NCBI RefSeq assembly: GCF_009602435.1
Contig: NZ_VZDQ01000029.1
Coordinates: 65,999 to 129,998 of the forward strand
Direction of reading: 5' to 3'
From: Sediminibacillus terrae
Lineage (GTDB): Bacteria; Bacillota; Bacilli; Bacillales; Amphibacillaceae
Length of the DNA stretch: 64,000 nucleotides
Under the pieces are notes generated by a model. It made no database searches and was not told the origin of the DNA. It was given only the letters and a program-made list of their open reading frames with translations. Below, in pieces: positions 16,101-24,848 of the stretch; position 1 is the stretch's first letter; the number at the start of each line of letters is the position of its first letter. The position numbers were made by a program, and so were the translations under genes.

Positions 16101-16136
16101 AGCCAATTACTTTAAAGGAGTAATTGGCTTTTTTTA
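16101..16136 (+). terminator. Intrinsic terminator
   Basis: A perfect 11-bp stem AGCCAATTACT / AGTAATTGGCT with a 7-nt loop and a T run. Confidence 0.92.
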
Positions 16137-16211
16137 TAATATTATATATTACATAAGCAAATATTGTATAATCATGGTAAAGTATGAAGAAAAAGCTAGG
16201 AGTATGTACTT

Positions 16212-19025
16212 ATGGATGGAAATACTAAGCTAGTAGTAAATTCAGAAAGAGGCAATCTATTAAAAGAACTAATAGGCTCAATCGAAACTTGTGAGAGTTT
16301 TTATTTTAGCGTTGCTTTTGTGAACTATAGTGGTTTGCAGTTGTTGTTGGATCCGTTAAAAGAAGCGGAAAAAAGAGGAATAAAGGGTAAAATCCTTACC
16401 TCTACATATCTTAATTTTACAGACGCCAAAGCATTGGAAAAAGTTAAAACTTTTAATAATATTGATTTAAAGGTTTTTGTAACTGAAAAAGAGGTTGGAT
16501 TTCACACAAAAGCATACATATTTGAATATAAAAATAGTTATAAGGTAATCATAGGTTCGTCCAATATTACTCAAAGTGCGCTTAAAAGTAATATTGAATG
16601 GAATGTAGAGATCATTTCTAAACGTGAAACTAGTTTCGTTCATGGTGTATTAAAAGAGTTTAATAGTTTGTGGGATAGAAGTGAAAATGCAGATGCCTCG
16701 TTTATTAAAAACTATGAAGAGTTTATTCGGAGTTTAGCGAATGTACCTAAAATAAGTCATATGATTTATGAGAAGCCAGAGTATATAACACCCAATCGCA
16801 TGCAAAAGCGAGCTATGGATAATCTAGAACGACTTCGTTCTTATGGAGAAAATAAGGCACTTGTTATTGCGGCTACAGGGACAGGAAAAACTTATATGTC
16901 AGCGTTTGATGTTAAAAGTTTTAAACCAAAGCGTTTATTGTTTGTCGTTCATCGAGAAGAGATCTTAAAGAAAGCAAAGGAAACATTTGAGAAACTATTG
17001 CCAAATGAGGGATTATCTTTTGGCTTATTTACGGGAAACTATAAGCAACAAGACAGTGATTACGTGTTTGCAACGATTCAAACAATATCACGTTGTTATC
17101 AAGAATTTGACCGACAAGCGTTTGATTATTTAATTATTGACGAAGCCCATCATGCTACTGCTGACACGTATCAAGGAGTGCTAAATTATTTCACTCCTAA
17201 ATTCACTTTAGGAATGACAGCAACACCAGAACGGAGTGATAACCGTAATATTTTTGAGTTGTTTAGTAACAATGTAGCACTTGAAGTACGACTACATGAA
17301 GCATTAGAGGATGAATTAGTAATTCCTTTTCATTATTTTGGAATTACCGATATTGAAGAAGTGGATCTTAGTGGTGTTTCTCTTGATAATATTGATGAAA
17401 TCACCAAGCGTCTTAAGGTAAATGAGCGAACTGATTTTATCATAGAAAAGCTAAATTTTTACGGGAACGACGGAGAAAAGAGAAAATGTCTTGGTTTTTG
17501 TGCTAGTAAAAACCATGCAGATTATATGGCGAATGAATTTAATAAAAGAGGATATAGTAGTGTAAGCTTAAATGGAGAAGATACCATTTCTAAAAGAGAG
17601 GAATATATTAAGAGGCTAGAGAATCCAGAGGACGAATTAGAATTTATCTTTACAGTAGACATATTTAATGAAGGTGTCGATATCCCTTCTGTTAACTTGG
17701 TTTTAATGCTTAGACCCACAGATTCTCCGATCATATTTATTCAACAACTAGGAAGAGGTTTACGCAAATTCGAGGGTAAAGAATTTTTAACGGTTTTAGA
17801 TTTTATTGGTAACCATAGCAAGACTTTTTTAATTGCAGTGGCTCTTAATGGTAGTAGATATTATGACAAAGAAAGCCTTAAAGTAGCAATTTCGACTGGT
17901 TTTGCTAATATACCTGGAGCTACCCATATTCAGATGGATCAAATATCTCAAGAGCGCATACTCGCTCAAATTGATAAAGAAAACTTTCACTCTATGAAAT
18001 ACTTAAAAGAAGAATATTTTGAGTTTAAAAAACAAAATCAGGGTCACATCCCCTATTACTTATTGGATTATTTGAAGTATGATGGGGCCCCAGATCCAGT
18101 AAAGTTTATAGCAAAAGAAAAAACTTATCTCCGGTTTATTGCTAAAGTCGAAAAAGATAGCAAACTAAAGACACTGTTATTGAATGAAGACTTTGAGGAT
18201 ACTTTAAAGGAATTGTCAAGTATGCTTCCTTTAAAACGCGTCTATGAGTTTATCATTATTAAATATCTGCTTCATCACGAAGAGATCACAATTGATATAG
18301 CAAAACAAGAGATATTGAAAATAGTAAAGCTAGTAGATGAAGATAGTATTCGTCATGCATTTGAATATTTAAATCAGAATTATTATGACAGCGTCCAAAG
18401 GAAAAGTAAGCCAAAATTAGTACTTGCTAAGGATGAAAAACTTCAGAAAACTACTTTGTTTAATGAATTGTTATTTAATGAAGAATATAAAGAATATATA
18501 CAAGATGTGATTGAGTACGGAATTTTTCGTTATGAACGTGAATATAAAGATAGCTACTATGGCATTCCTCATTTCAAATTGTATGAGCAGTATCAAATGA
18601 TGGATGCAGCCTTACTTTCTAATTATCGGAAAACGCATAGTGCTTTTCGTGGTTCTGGACTGTTGGTAAGTGAAAATGATTTCTTCTTATTCATTGATCT
18701 CCACAAAGAGGAAGGTATTAAGGATAGTATAAAATACAAAGATATGTTCTTGGATCAAAAGTATTTTCAATGGGAATCACCAAACAATACAACTCCTACC
18801 TCAGTTAGAGGGAAGAACATTATTCATAATAAACAAAGAGGGATACATCTTCACTTATTCGTGAGGAAATATAAGGAGATTGAAAAAAACAAAACTGAGC
18901 CTTATATCTATATTGGGAAAGGAAACGTAGTAGATTATGAAGGTGAAAAGCCAATAAAAACAGTGATTGAATTAGAACATGAAGTGCCCACAACTTTATA
19001 TACTGAGTTTACAGAGAAAGTATAG
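16212..19025 (+). CDS. PLD nuclease-SF2 helicase-DUF3427 protein
   Basis: A 937-residue cytoplasmic protein with three parts. Residues 1-175 are a phospholipase D-type nuclease domain with one HxK motif (His98, Lys100) and GSSN (115-118). Residues about 195-540 are a superfamily 2 helicase: Walker A near 222-226 (GTGKT), DEAHH at 310-314, GMTATPERSD, and motif VI QQLGRGLRK near 511. The C-terminal 350 residues fit DUF3427 (RGSGLLVSEN near 818). Start ATG 16212 has TAGGAG 8 nt upstream; TATAAT lies at 16167. The architecture resembles type III restriction-like or DNA-repair helicases. Its base composition is clearly more AT-rich than the flanking metabolic genes. It faces a Nudix gene with a shared terminator. 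Defence is inferred, not shown. Confidence 0.9.
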   Translation: MDGNTKLVVNSERGNLLKELIGSIETCESFYFSVAFVNYSGLQLLLDPLKEAEKRGIKGKILTSTYLNFTDAKALEKVKTFNNIDLKVFVTEKEVGFHTKAYIFEYKNSYKVIIGSSNITQSALKSNIEWNVEIISKRETSFVHGVLKEFNSLWDRSENADASFIKNYEEFIRSLANVPKISHMIYEKPEYITPNRMQKRAMDNLERLRSYGENKALVIAATGTGKTYMSAFDVKSFKPKRLLFVVHREEILKKAKETFEKLLPNEGLSFGLFTGNYKQQDSDYVFATIQTISRCYQEFDRQAFDYLIIDEAHHATADTYQGVLNYFTPKFTLGMTATPERSDNRNIFELFSNNVALEVRLHEALEDELVIPFHYFGITDIEEVDLSGVSLDNIDEITKRLKVNERTDFIIEKLNFYGNDGEKRKCLGFCASKNHADYMANEFNKRGYSSVSLNGEDTISKREEYIKRLENPEDELEFIFTVDIFNEGVDIPSVNLVLMLRPTDSPIIFIQQLGRGLRKFEGKEFLTVLDFIGNHSKTFLIAVALNGSRYYDKESLKVAISTGFANIPGATHIQMDQISQERILAQIDKENFHSMKYLKEEYFEFKKQNQGHIPYYLLDYLKYDGAPDPVKFIAKEKTYLRFIAKVEKDSKLKTLLLNEDFEDTLKELSSMLPLKRVYEFIIIKYLLHHEEITIDIAKQEILKIVKLVDEDSIRHAFEYLNQNYYDSVQRKSKPKLVLAKDEKLQKTTLFNELLFNEEYKEYIQDVIEYGIFRYEREYKDSYYGIPHFKLYEQYQMMDAALLSNYRKTHSAFRGSGLLVSENDFFLFIDLHKEEGIKDSIKYKDMFLDQKYFQWESPNNTTPTSVRGKNIIHNKQRGIHLHLFVRKYKEIEKNKTEPYIYIGKGNVVDYEGEKPIKTVIELEHEVPTTLYTEFTEKV

Positions 19026-19055
19026 TCACTTTTATAGGACTATACTTTCTCTTTT
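19014..19055. terminator. Bidirectional terminator overlapping two stop codons
   Basis: GAGAAAGTATAGTC (19014-19027) and GACTATACTTTCTC (19038-19051) form a perfect 14-bp stem with a 10-nt loop, with T-rich flanks on both strands. The stop codons of the helicase and the Nudix gene both lie within the hairpin. Confidence 0.93.
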
Positions 19056-19438
19056 ATTAATTGCTCAACTGCTGGAATATCGGCAGGAGCCCACTTTAAG
19101 GAAGCTAGATTTTCTCTCTTTAACCAAATAAGCTTTGAGTGTTCACTAGGAGTTAATCCTCCTTCAGTAATAGAAGACTTTATGGTGATTAGATGGATGG
19201 TGAATTTTTCATATTCATGGATGTTTTCGTTAAATACTTCAGTTGCCTTAATTTTCCCATCCATTTCTTCATCAATTTCTCTTTCAAGAGCAGAGTAAAT
19301 ATCTTCGCCTTCTTCCACTTTACCGCCTGGGAACTCCCACATGTTTGGGATAGACATGGATGGAGAGCGTAAGGCACAAAGTATTTCATTCTTTTCATTT
19401 TCAATAATTGCAGCAACTACTTTTACTGTTTTTTTCAT
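19040..19438 (-). CDS. Nudix hydrolase, MutT-like
   Basis: A 132-residue nucleotide pyrophosphohydrolase. The Nudix box is complete: GGKVEEGEDIYSALEREIDEEM (about residues 38-59), with the REUxEE glutamates that bind the divalent metal. The start (MKKTVKVVAAIIENEKNEILCALR) is that of the MutT/8-oxo-dGTPase-like or CTP pyrophosphohydrolase branch. It converges with the PLD-helicase gene and shares its terminator. MutT-like genes are often found with or fused to DUF3427 helicases, so the two may work together on modified or foreign nucleotides. Substrate unknown. Base composition matches the helicase gene, suggesting that they moved together. Confidence 0.93.
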   Translation of the reverse strand: MKKTVKVVAAIIENEKNEILCALRSPSMSIPNMWEFPGGKVEEGEDIYSALEREIDEEMDGKIKATEVFNENIHEYEKFTIHLITIKSSITEGGLTPSEHSKLIWLKRENLASLKWAPADIPAVEQLIKEKV

Positions 19439-19827
19439 TCGATCCCTCCTAGAAACAATTCTACCATAGGTTGATCAGTCTTATTTAAATAGAAAACATG
19501 AAAATATGCATAATAAATAGTAATGAGCATTAAAACGGAAAACTCAAGAATTTTCTTCATACAAATGATATTACTTGACGAATAGAGTAGTGTAATTTGG
19601 GAATTATCTCGGTTATGAATCATAAAGTATAAAGGCAGGATAGGAAAAACAACCTTAACTGAAAATATTGCTGCCTGAAAGATATTTGAACTAATAAGAC
19701 ATCGAAGGTTGTTCAATGACAGAGGATTAATCTTTATGGTTTGATATACATAGTGCCTCTCTCTTTTAACTCCCCTCATTCCGTGGAATAATAAACTTGT
19801 ATAAACTATGTAAAAAGGCGGGATGAC
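19439..19827. other. AT-rich intergenic stretch
   Basis: A minus-strand frame of 114 codons (19435-19779) is open but has no ribosome site, no family resemblance and biased hydrophobic/Asn composition, so I do not call it. The region may mark the edge of a transferred helicase/Nudix segment. Confidence 0.45.
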
Positions 19828-20775
19828 ATGAAATCCGTAAAACTAAAAGGCGAAACGATACCTCCAATAGCCTTGGGTACCTGGTCCTGGGGAAATGGAG
19901 TAAATGGCGGAGACACTGTGTTTGGAAATAATCTTTCAGGCGAAGATTTGAAACCTGTTTTTGATGCGGCCATGGATGCTGGTTTTAATCTATGGGACAC
20001 CGCGGCAGTGTATGGAATGGGTGCTTCGGAAACCATTTTAGGAAACTTTATCAAGGAACGTGAAGATGTGTTGGTATCCACCAAATTCACCCCTGGTGCC
20101 CATGAAGCAATGGAAGACACCCTGAATGACAGCTTCGAACGACTGGGTGTGGACCATGCGGATATTTACTGGATTCACAATCCAAACGATGTCGAAAAGT
20201 GGACAGCGGAGCTGATCCCCCTAATGAAAAACGGTAAGATTAAGCACGCAGGTGTCTCCAATCATAACTTGGAAGAAGTGAAGAAAGCTGCTTCGATTTT
20301 GGAACAGGAAGGACTGGAGCTTTCCGCTGTGCAAAATCATTACAGCTTGCTTTACCGTGCTTCAGAAGACGCGGGGATTATCGACTGGTGCAACCAGCAT
20401 GATGTGTTGTTCTTTTCCTACATGGTACTTGAACAGGGGGCGTTGACAGGCAAGTACACTGCTCAGAACCCTTTTAAAGCAGATACGAGAAGAGGAAAAG
20501 CGTTCAGTCCCGATGTACTGAAAAAGTTAACCCCCCTATTAGAGAAAATGAAGAGCACGTCTGAGAAGCATCAGGTTGATACAGCGCAAATTGCCATGGC
20601 GTGGGCAATCGCGAAAGGCACGGTGCCGATCATCGGTGTAACAAAGTCCAGCCATGTCGATGGAGCCATTGCTGCAGCAGATGTAGAACTGTCCGATCAG
20701 GAAGTGAAGAGTTTGGAAACAGCGGCTAAAGAAACCGGTGTGGAAGTCAAAGCCGAGTGGGAACAGGAAATGTAA
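19828..20775 (+). CDS. Aldo/keto reductase
   Basis: A 315-residue NADPH-dependent oxidoreductase with a TIM barrel. The catalytic tetrad is visible: Asp and Tyr in LWDTAAVYGMG, Lys in STKFTPG, and His in YWIHNP. The coenzyme-binding C-terminal part includes IIGVTKSSHVDGAIAA. Substrates are likely aldehydes or ketones; the physiological one is unknown. ATG 19828 follows AAAGGCGGGATGAC. Monocistronic with its own terminator. Confidence 0.93.
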   Translation: MKSVKLKGETIPPIALGTWSWGNGVNGGDTVFGNNLSGEDLKPVFDAAMDAGFNLWDTAAVYGMGASETILGNFIKEREDVLVSTKFTPGAHEAMEDTLNDSFERLGVDHADIYWIHNPNDVEKWTAELIPLMKNGKIKHAGVSNHNLEEVKKAASILEQEGLELSAVQNHYSLLYRASEDAGIIDWCNQHDVLFFSYMVLEQGALTGKYTAQNPFKADTRRGKAFSPDVLKKLTPLLEKMKSTSEKHQVDTAQIAMAWAIAKGTVPIIGVTKSSHVDGAIAAADVELSDQEVKSLETAAKETGVEVKAEWEQEM

Positions 20776-20794
20776 GATAACGATTCTAGGATGA

Positions 20795-20829
20795 GGACCT
20801 TTCACAGCGTTTGTGGAAGGTCCTTTTTT
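20795..20829 (+). terminator. Intrinsic terminator
   Basis: GGACCTTTCACA / TGTGGAAGGTCC, 12 bp with one G-U pair and a 5-nt loop, then six T. Confidence 0.92.
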
Positions 20830-20869
20830 CATCGCGTGTTACCGTCAACCCGAGCATACCCGGGGCAAG

Positions 20870-21028
20870 CTGTTATCCGTCATAAAAGGAAGAGGGGCAT
20901 TCCGTCGTTTCAAGGATACCATCATTGACTTAGACATCAGGAATGAATGGTTTGAATTCCGGGATCAAGCCTACAGGGAAATCGCAAAAGAGTTCTGCGA
21001 AAAACACGATATTGAATACATAGACTGA
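20870..21028 (+). pseudogene. UPF0158-family C-terminal fragment
   Basis: The frame encodes about 52 residues ending GRGAFRRFKDTI...FRDQAYREIAKEFC and then EYID, which is the C-terminal end of the UPF0158 family. The rest of the protein (usually 120-150 residues) is missing, and the frame runs back into the terminator of the preceding gene with no ribosome site. It appears to be a remnant after a deletion. Confidence 0.65.
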
Positions 21029-21248
21029 GCTTCCAAACCTTGAACAACCGAAATGGGTACTTCCTGACAGCTGGATGAAGCTTTTAGCGATTTTCTGAAA
21101 CCAATACTTCTGCAGGGTGGTAAGTGACATCCTCCTCTCCCATACACCGGGTAAGAGTAGCTTTGTTTAAATCTGGGTAAAGATAAAAGTGGAAAGTTAA
21201 AAACCAATGCTCCCTTGATTTAAGCAAAAGCAGAAGGAGGTAATCGAA

Positions 21249-21764
21249 ATGGGAAATCATGCATCAGAAAACCAGGAAACGCTCAAAAAGATAAAAGACT
21301 TGATCAAAGACGAAAAGATTGCAATGCTGACCACGGTTTCACCGGATGGCAAATTGATGTCCCGGCCGATGCAGACGCAGGAAGTCCAGTTTGATGAAGA
21401 AGAAATATGGTTCCTTACCGAAAAAGATACGGACAAGTACCGCGACATCAGCCAAAACGCCGAAGTCAACCTGGCATACGCAGATGGTTCCTATGTGTCC
21501 ATCAGCGGTACTGCTGAATTTGTCCAGGACGAGGACAAGAAAAAAGACTTTTGGAATCCAATCGTCGGAAAAGTGCTGAACACCTCCGCCGAGGATCCAA
21601 ACGTCGTGTTGGTCAAAGTAACCCCGACTATCGCGGAATATTGGGAATCTGGCAAGAGTATGAAGACGGTAAAAGAATTTGTGAAAAAGATGACCAACAA
21701 AGATTCCATGGAAGAAGACAATGATTTGAAAGAAACCGTACACTTTGATGAAAATACGCGATAG
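21249..21764 (+). CDS. Pyridoxamine 5'-phosphate oxidase-like general stress protein
   Basis: A 171-residue split-barrel flavin-binding protein of the general stress protein 26 / YdaG type. Typical parts are IKDEKIAMLTTVSPDGKLMSRPMQ and EIWFLTEKDTDKYRDI, then VNLAYADGSYVSISGTAEF. FMN or F420-type cofactor use is expected but the reaction is unknown. ATG 21249 has AGAAGGAGG upstream. In B. subtilis such proteins are SigB-controlled; I looked for a SigB promoter here and found no convincing one. It has its own terminator. Confidence 0.9.
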   Translation: MGNHASENQETLKKIKDLIKDEKIAMLTTVSPDGKLMSRPMQTQEVQFDEEEIWFLTEKDTDKYRDISQNAEVNLAYADGSYVSISGTAEFVQDEDKKKDFWNPIVGKVLNTSAEDPNVVLVKVTPTIAEYWESGKSMKTVKEFVKKMTNKDSMEEDNDLKETVHFDENTR

Positions 21765-21770
21765 AGAATA

Positions 21771-21800
21771 AAAGCCATGGGTTTTCCCCATGGCTTTTTC
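21771..21800 (+). terminator. Intrinsic terminator
   Basis: AAAGCCATGGG / CCCATGGCTTT perfect stem with a 5-nt loop and a T run. Confidence 0.93.
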
Positions 21801-22001
21801 TAATGGATTTACAGGTCGCTCATTTGGATAGTTGTATAACGGCTAAATATTTACGTAAGCATGAAAAAAGCTTTCTGATTATTTTGCGATGATATACAAC
21901 TAAATTCGGCAGTTTACTTATAAAAATGGCAAAAAATAAAGGTATAGATTACCCAATGATAGAAAGTAACAATTAAATACTTGAAAAGGAGTTGTACCTG
22001 C

Positions 22002-22340
22002 ATGTTTGAGAGGATAGACACTGTTTGTTTAACAGTTAGCAATGTGGAAAAATCAAGTATGTGGTATCAAAAGTTAGGGTTTAAAGTAGCATATAAAGGT
22101 GAAGGGTATCAAGTGTTCACGATTGGAAATAGTGGAATTCCTTTGACTATCGAAGAAGGCAATGTAGCTTCCCAAAATTCAACTTATCCTATTTTTTTCA
22201 CTAATCATATTAAGAATACATATGGAAATTTAAAAGAAAAAGGTGTAGAAGTAACTGAATTAAAAAATGATGGTGACAATACCTTTTTTGATTTTTATGA
22301 TTTAGATGAAAATAAATTGCAGGTTTGCTTTTGGGAGTAA
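22002..22340 (+). CDS. VOC (glyoxalase/bleomycin resistance) family protein
   Basis: A 112-residue single-module vicinal-oxygen-chelate protein: MFERIDTVCLTVSNVEKSSMWYQKLGFKV at the start and FFDFYDLDENKLQVCFW at the end. It lacks the first metal-ligand His seen in glyoxalase I and looks like a binding or lyase member of unknown substrate. ATG 22002 has AAAGGAG 8-11 nt upstream; a TTG at 21981 would add cysteine-rich residues with no ribosome site. The next small membrane gene starts directly after the stop. Confidence 0.87.
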   Translation: MFERIDTVCLTVSNVEKSSMWYQKLGFKVAYKGEGYQVFTIGNSGIPLTIEEGNVASQNSTYPIFFTNHIKNTYGNLKEKGVEVTELKNDGDNTFFDFYDLDENKLQVCFWE

Positions 22341-22343
22341 ATG

Positions 22344-22529
22344 ATGAGCAAAAATAAAAAAATTACAGGGAATACTTATCTAGGGGTGGGAATTGGTGTA
22401 GGATTACCTTTAGGAGCAGTGCTAGGGTTACTAATATTTGATGAGCTAGCAATCGGAGCGGGTATGGGTTTGATTTTCGGAATAACAGTTGGAACAGCAA
22501 TTGATTCAAATAAGATTAAAAAAGAATAA
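22344..22529 (+). CDS. Small glycine-rich membrane protein
   Basis: A 61-residue protein with two glycine-rich hydrophobic stretches (GVGIGVGLPLGAVLGLLIF and AIGAGMGLIFGITVGTAI), Lys-rich at both ends. It is probably a two-helix membrane hairpin. ATG 22344 is preferred over ATG 22341, since GGGAG lies 6 nt before it. Operon with the VOC gene. Function unknown. Confidence 0.65.
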   Translation: MSKNKKITGNTYLGVGIGVGLPLGAVLGLLIFDELAIGAGMGLIFGITVGTAIDSNKIKKE

Positions 22530-22822
22530 ATAATACTTATTCGTAAGCGGGGGAGTCAGCTGAAGAGAAGAGATTGAATATAGGACTACATCTTGGACAT
22601 ATCTTAAGTGTGATTCTTTTATCATCGACTGTTCTATTTATCTAACCTAAATATGAAAGTTAAATAAGCTTGTTTTTCCGCTTGGTAAAATCATTGCCAA
22701 ATTGATTGTTACTTTTAATGTTATTCATGGTGGCAGTGTAAATCTTCTGGGGATAAGAAGGTGTTACCTGTGACAGACTTCGATGGAAATTCACGATTGA
22801 ATGAAAGGGACTGGTGATTAAT

Positions 22823-23308
22823 ATGAAAAGACTAAAGTATCTAGCCTTTGCGTTAGGTGTCATTTTTCTGTCCGTATATCTTTACCAGCATTTCATTTAT
22901 TATATGATTCCGTTCAATCCTATAGACGAGTATGCAACGGAAACCCCAGTTGACTTTCATCTTACGCAAAATCTCTCTGACGGTGAAGAAGTCAATGCCA
23001 AAAGCCACGATCCGAAAACTTGTGATCTAATTTTGGAGTATCTCGGCAATTTAAAGTTAAAACCGTTAAAGGATAAGGATGCACGAAACGCGCTTGCTAA
23101 GAAAGAAAATGAGGGCTATATAACAGGAATGCTAAAGTTAGATCAATCAAGAGAAATATTTATTTCAGACTTATTTATAGATGACCCTGATGTCCTTCAT
23201 ATTAGTTCTTCAATAGCCGGGTTCAAGGGAGAAGGATATTATAAAATTGTTGATTCCACATTTGATTATGACTATATCATGGAATTGATTGGTAATGAGG
23301 AGGAATAA
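22823..23308 (+). CDS. Hypothetical exported or membrane-anchored protein
   Basis: A 161-residue protein with an N-terminal hydrophobic segment (YLAFALGVIFLSVYLYQHF, residues 5-23), then an extracytoplasmic domain of mixed alpha/beta character. No cysteine lipobox follows the segment, so it is an anchor or signal peptide. ATG 22823 has GGTGA 6 nt upstream; GTG 22814 is an alternative. I recognise no family. The AT-rich neighbourhood (21981-24000) holds several short unknown genes and may be an accessory patch. Confidence 0.65.
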   Translation: MKRLKYLAFALGVIFLSVYLYQHFIYYMIPFNPIDEYATETPVDFHLTQNLSDGEEVNAKSHDPKTCDLILEYLGNLKLKPLKDKDARNALAKKENEGYITGMLKLDQSREIFISDLFIDDPDVLHISSSIAGFKGEGYYKIVDSTFDYDYIMELIGNEEE

Positions 23309-23377
23309 AACAGGAAATAACGAGCTTGATGTGCTCCTTAATCAGATACCTTTTTTCCATTTCAGAAATAGAAAAGC

Positions 23378-23424
23378 CCCGTCTTGTAGACGGACTATAG
23401 TGGTTAAAACCGTCTACAAGCGGG
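23378..23424. other. Long stem-loop between convergent genes
   Basis: CTTGTAGACGG (23383-23393) pairs perfectly with CCGTCTACAAG (23410-23420), extended outward by CCCG/CGGG after a single T bulge; the loop is 16 nt. No T run follows, so it is not a classical terminator, though it separates two convergent genes. Confidence 0.6.
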
Positions 23425-23465
23425 ACTCGGTAATACTTCAGATCGGTTGGCTTCTTTTTACATTA

Positions 23466-23900
23466 TTAAAGTAATATCCAACCGCCATCTGTATGAACCG
23501 CCGTGACCATTCCGTTTCCTTGAACAATTCTAAACCCTTCATCAACAAATTCGAGGAACGGTAAATCAACCCTGATAAGGTCATATTGTGGATTGTCATC
23601 GAAGAAATATTCGAGTTGTTGTAAATAATCTTCGCCATTTCGGCAAACTTCAATAACTAGAGCACGGTCATTTCCTATGTTACCCATAGCCGAAATTACG
23701 CCAGCTGCCAAGGTGACAGGAGTGGGCAACATAAAGGCAAACGACAGTACGGTTGCAAATGCGTTTAGACCACTGACAAGTTTTCCCTCATCGACATAAG
23801 TGAAGCCTTGCATTCTGATTTCATATTGCGCCCTTTTAATCTTGTACAAATTATCACGGGACAGCGTGAGATTTCTAATATATTCTGTTCTGCGACCCAT
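23466..23900 (-). CDS. Hypothetical protein with central hydrophobic segment
   Basis: A 144-residue protein. A basic N-terminus (MGRRTEYIRNLTLSRDNLYKIKRAQYEIR) is followed by a hydrophobic stretch (AFATVLSFAFMLPTPVTLAAGVISAMG, about 47-73) and an acidic C-terminal domain. The ATG at 23900 has AGGGGATG upstream. I recognise no family. The AT-rich surroundings fit acquired DNA. Confidence 0.6.
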   Translation of the reverse strand: MGRRTEYIRNLTLSRDNLYKIKRAQYEIRMQGFTYVDEGKLVSGLNAFATVLSFAFMLPTPVTLAAGVISAMGNIGNDRALVIEVCRNGEDYLQQLEYFFDDNPQYDLIRVDLPFLEFVDEGFRIVQGNGMVTAVHTDGGWILL

Positions 23901-24254
23901 AACAACATCCCCTTTTTTCGCTTATTATTGTAAGAGAAACTTCGTTGGCCAACTTAAATCGTCTTACAATATATAAAGGGGATTTACTACTTAAAAATCA
24001 ACCAATCCTTTAAAAAATTTATTAGTATCCTTTCCATGAAGTACAAGGAAATCCTCCGGGAAATCTGTCACATTTCCCGAGGTTAGATGCTTCCATTAGG
24101 GTTTGGAGCATGAGAGTAACCACGGGTGCATATATATACGTCTAGAGCGTTACTGTGTGTTTGGAAGCAGATACAATAAGACATTTTCAACGGTTCTTTG
24201 TCAGACTGTCCTGATTTTCTTAGGCAGTATGAACTAACTGCGATTTCTATCTTT
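23901..24254. other. Intergenic stretch, nothing recognised
   Basis: Divided between the upstream region of the 23900 gene and the downstream region of the 24255 gene. It has a small GC-rich inverted stretch (TCCGGGAAATCTGTCACATT near 24055) but no supported gene or terminator. Confidence 0.4.
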
Positions 24255-24740
24255 TTATTTCCTGACTACAGGAATCCACATTTCTCCGAAAACGAAGCCG
24301 TTTCTTTCGCCCATTTCAACCGTGGTATTGGGTCCCCCGACATAGGCAAATTCTGTTGCTTCCGGCAATACTTGCCCAAACGCAACCCCGGAAACCTTGT
24401 TGTTCAGTTCGTCAGCCGTCTTTGCTTCTCCTTTGACAACCAGGTACTCTCCTTTAGGAAATTCGATGACTCTGGCATCTTCAGGAACAGATGCCGATTC
24501 CTTTGCTATGACGCCGGCATAATGCATCATTTTGTTGTTCACTGCTTCGTTTACGGCAAAAATGTAATCATTTGCAGCAATGCCTTTTAGTGTGTCCAGC
24601 CTTCCATCCTGGCTGGCGGCCTGCCAAAAATCCGCCTTTTCTTTGCTCAATCCAGCAAAGTCTCTATAATCGCTCTTCAGCTCCGTTCCTAATCCTATTA
24701 CCGTAAAGCTGTCTTTTTCTTCTAAAGTATAATCTGCCAT
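24255..24740 (-). CDS. GyrI-like / effector-binding domain protein
   Basis: A 161-residue stand-alone SOUL-like effector-binding domain (AraC_E_bind/GyrI-like). It starts MADYTLEEKDSFTVIGLGTEL and contains FPKGEYLVVKGEAKTADEL and ends NGFVFGEMWIPVV, all usual for this fold. Such proteins bind small hydrophobic molecules. ATG 24740 has GGAAGG 8 nt upstream. It is divergent from a WYL-domain regulator 108 bp away, which commonly controls this kind of gene. Confidence 0.85.
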   Translation of the reverse strand: MADYTLEEKDSFTVIGLGTELKSDYRDFAGLSKEKADFWQAASQDGRLDTLKGIAANDYIFAVNEAVNNKMMHYAGVIAKESASVPEDARVIEFPKGEYLVVKGEAKTADELNNKVSGVAFGQVLPEATEFAYVGGPNTTVEMGERNGFVFGEMWIPVVRK

Positions 24741-24848
24741 ATTCAAAACCTTCCTTTACTTAAGTTTTCAAGTGAATTGTCTGCATCACTTGTTACGTAT
24801 ATAATAACGTTAAATAGTATCAAAAACTGACACCTTTTGGAGGGCACA

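Noticed and set aside
16212-19438. Classical type III restriction system
   Set aside because: No methyltransferase gene lies near the helicase, and the nuclease domain is PLD-type.
19435-19779. 114-codon minus-strand frame upstream of the Nudix gene
   Set aside because: No ribosome site, AT-driven composition, overlaps the Nudix start.
21150-21248. SigB promoter for the PPOX-like stress gene
   Set aside because: GTTTAA and GGGTAA occur but only 4 nt apart, not 13-15.
24198-24590. 130-codon plus-strand frame
   Set aside because: Antisense shadow of the GyrI-like gene.
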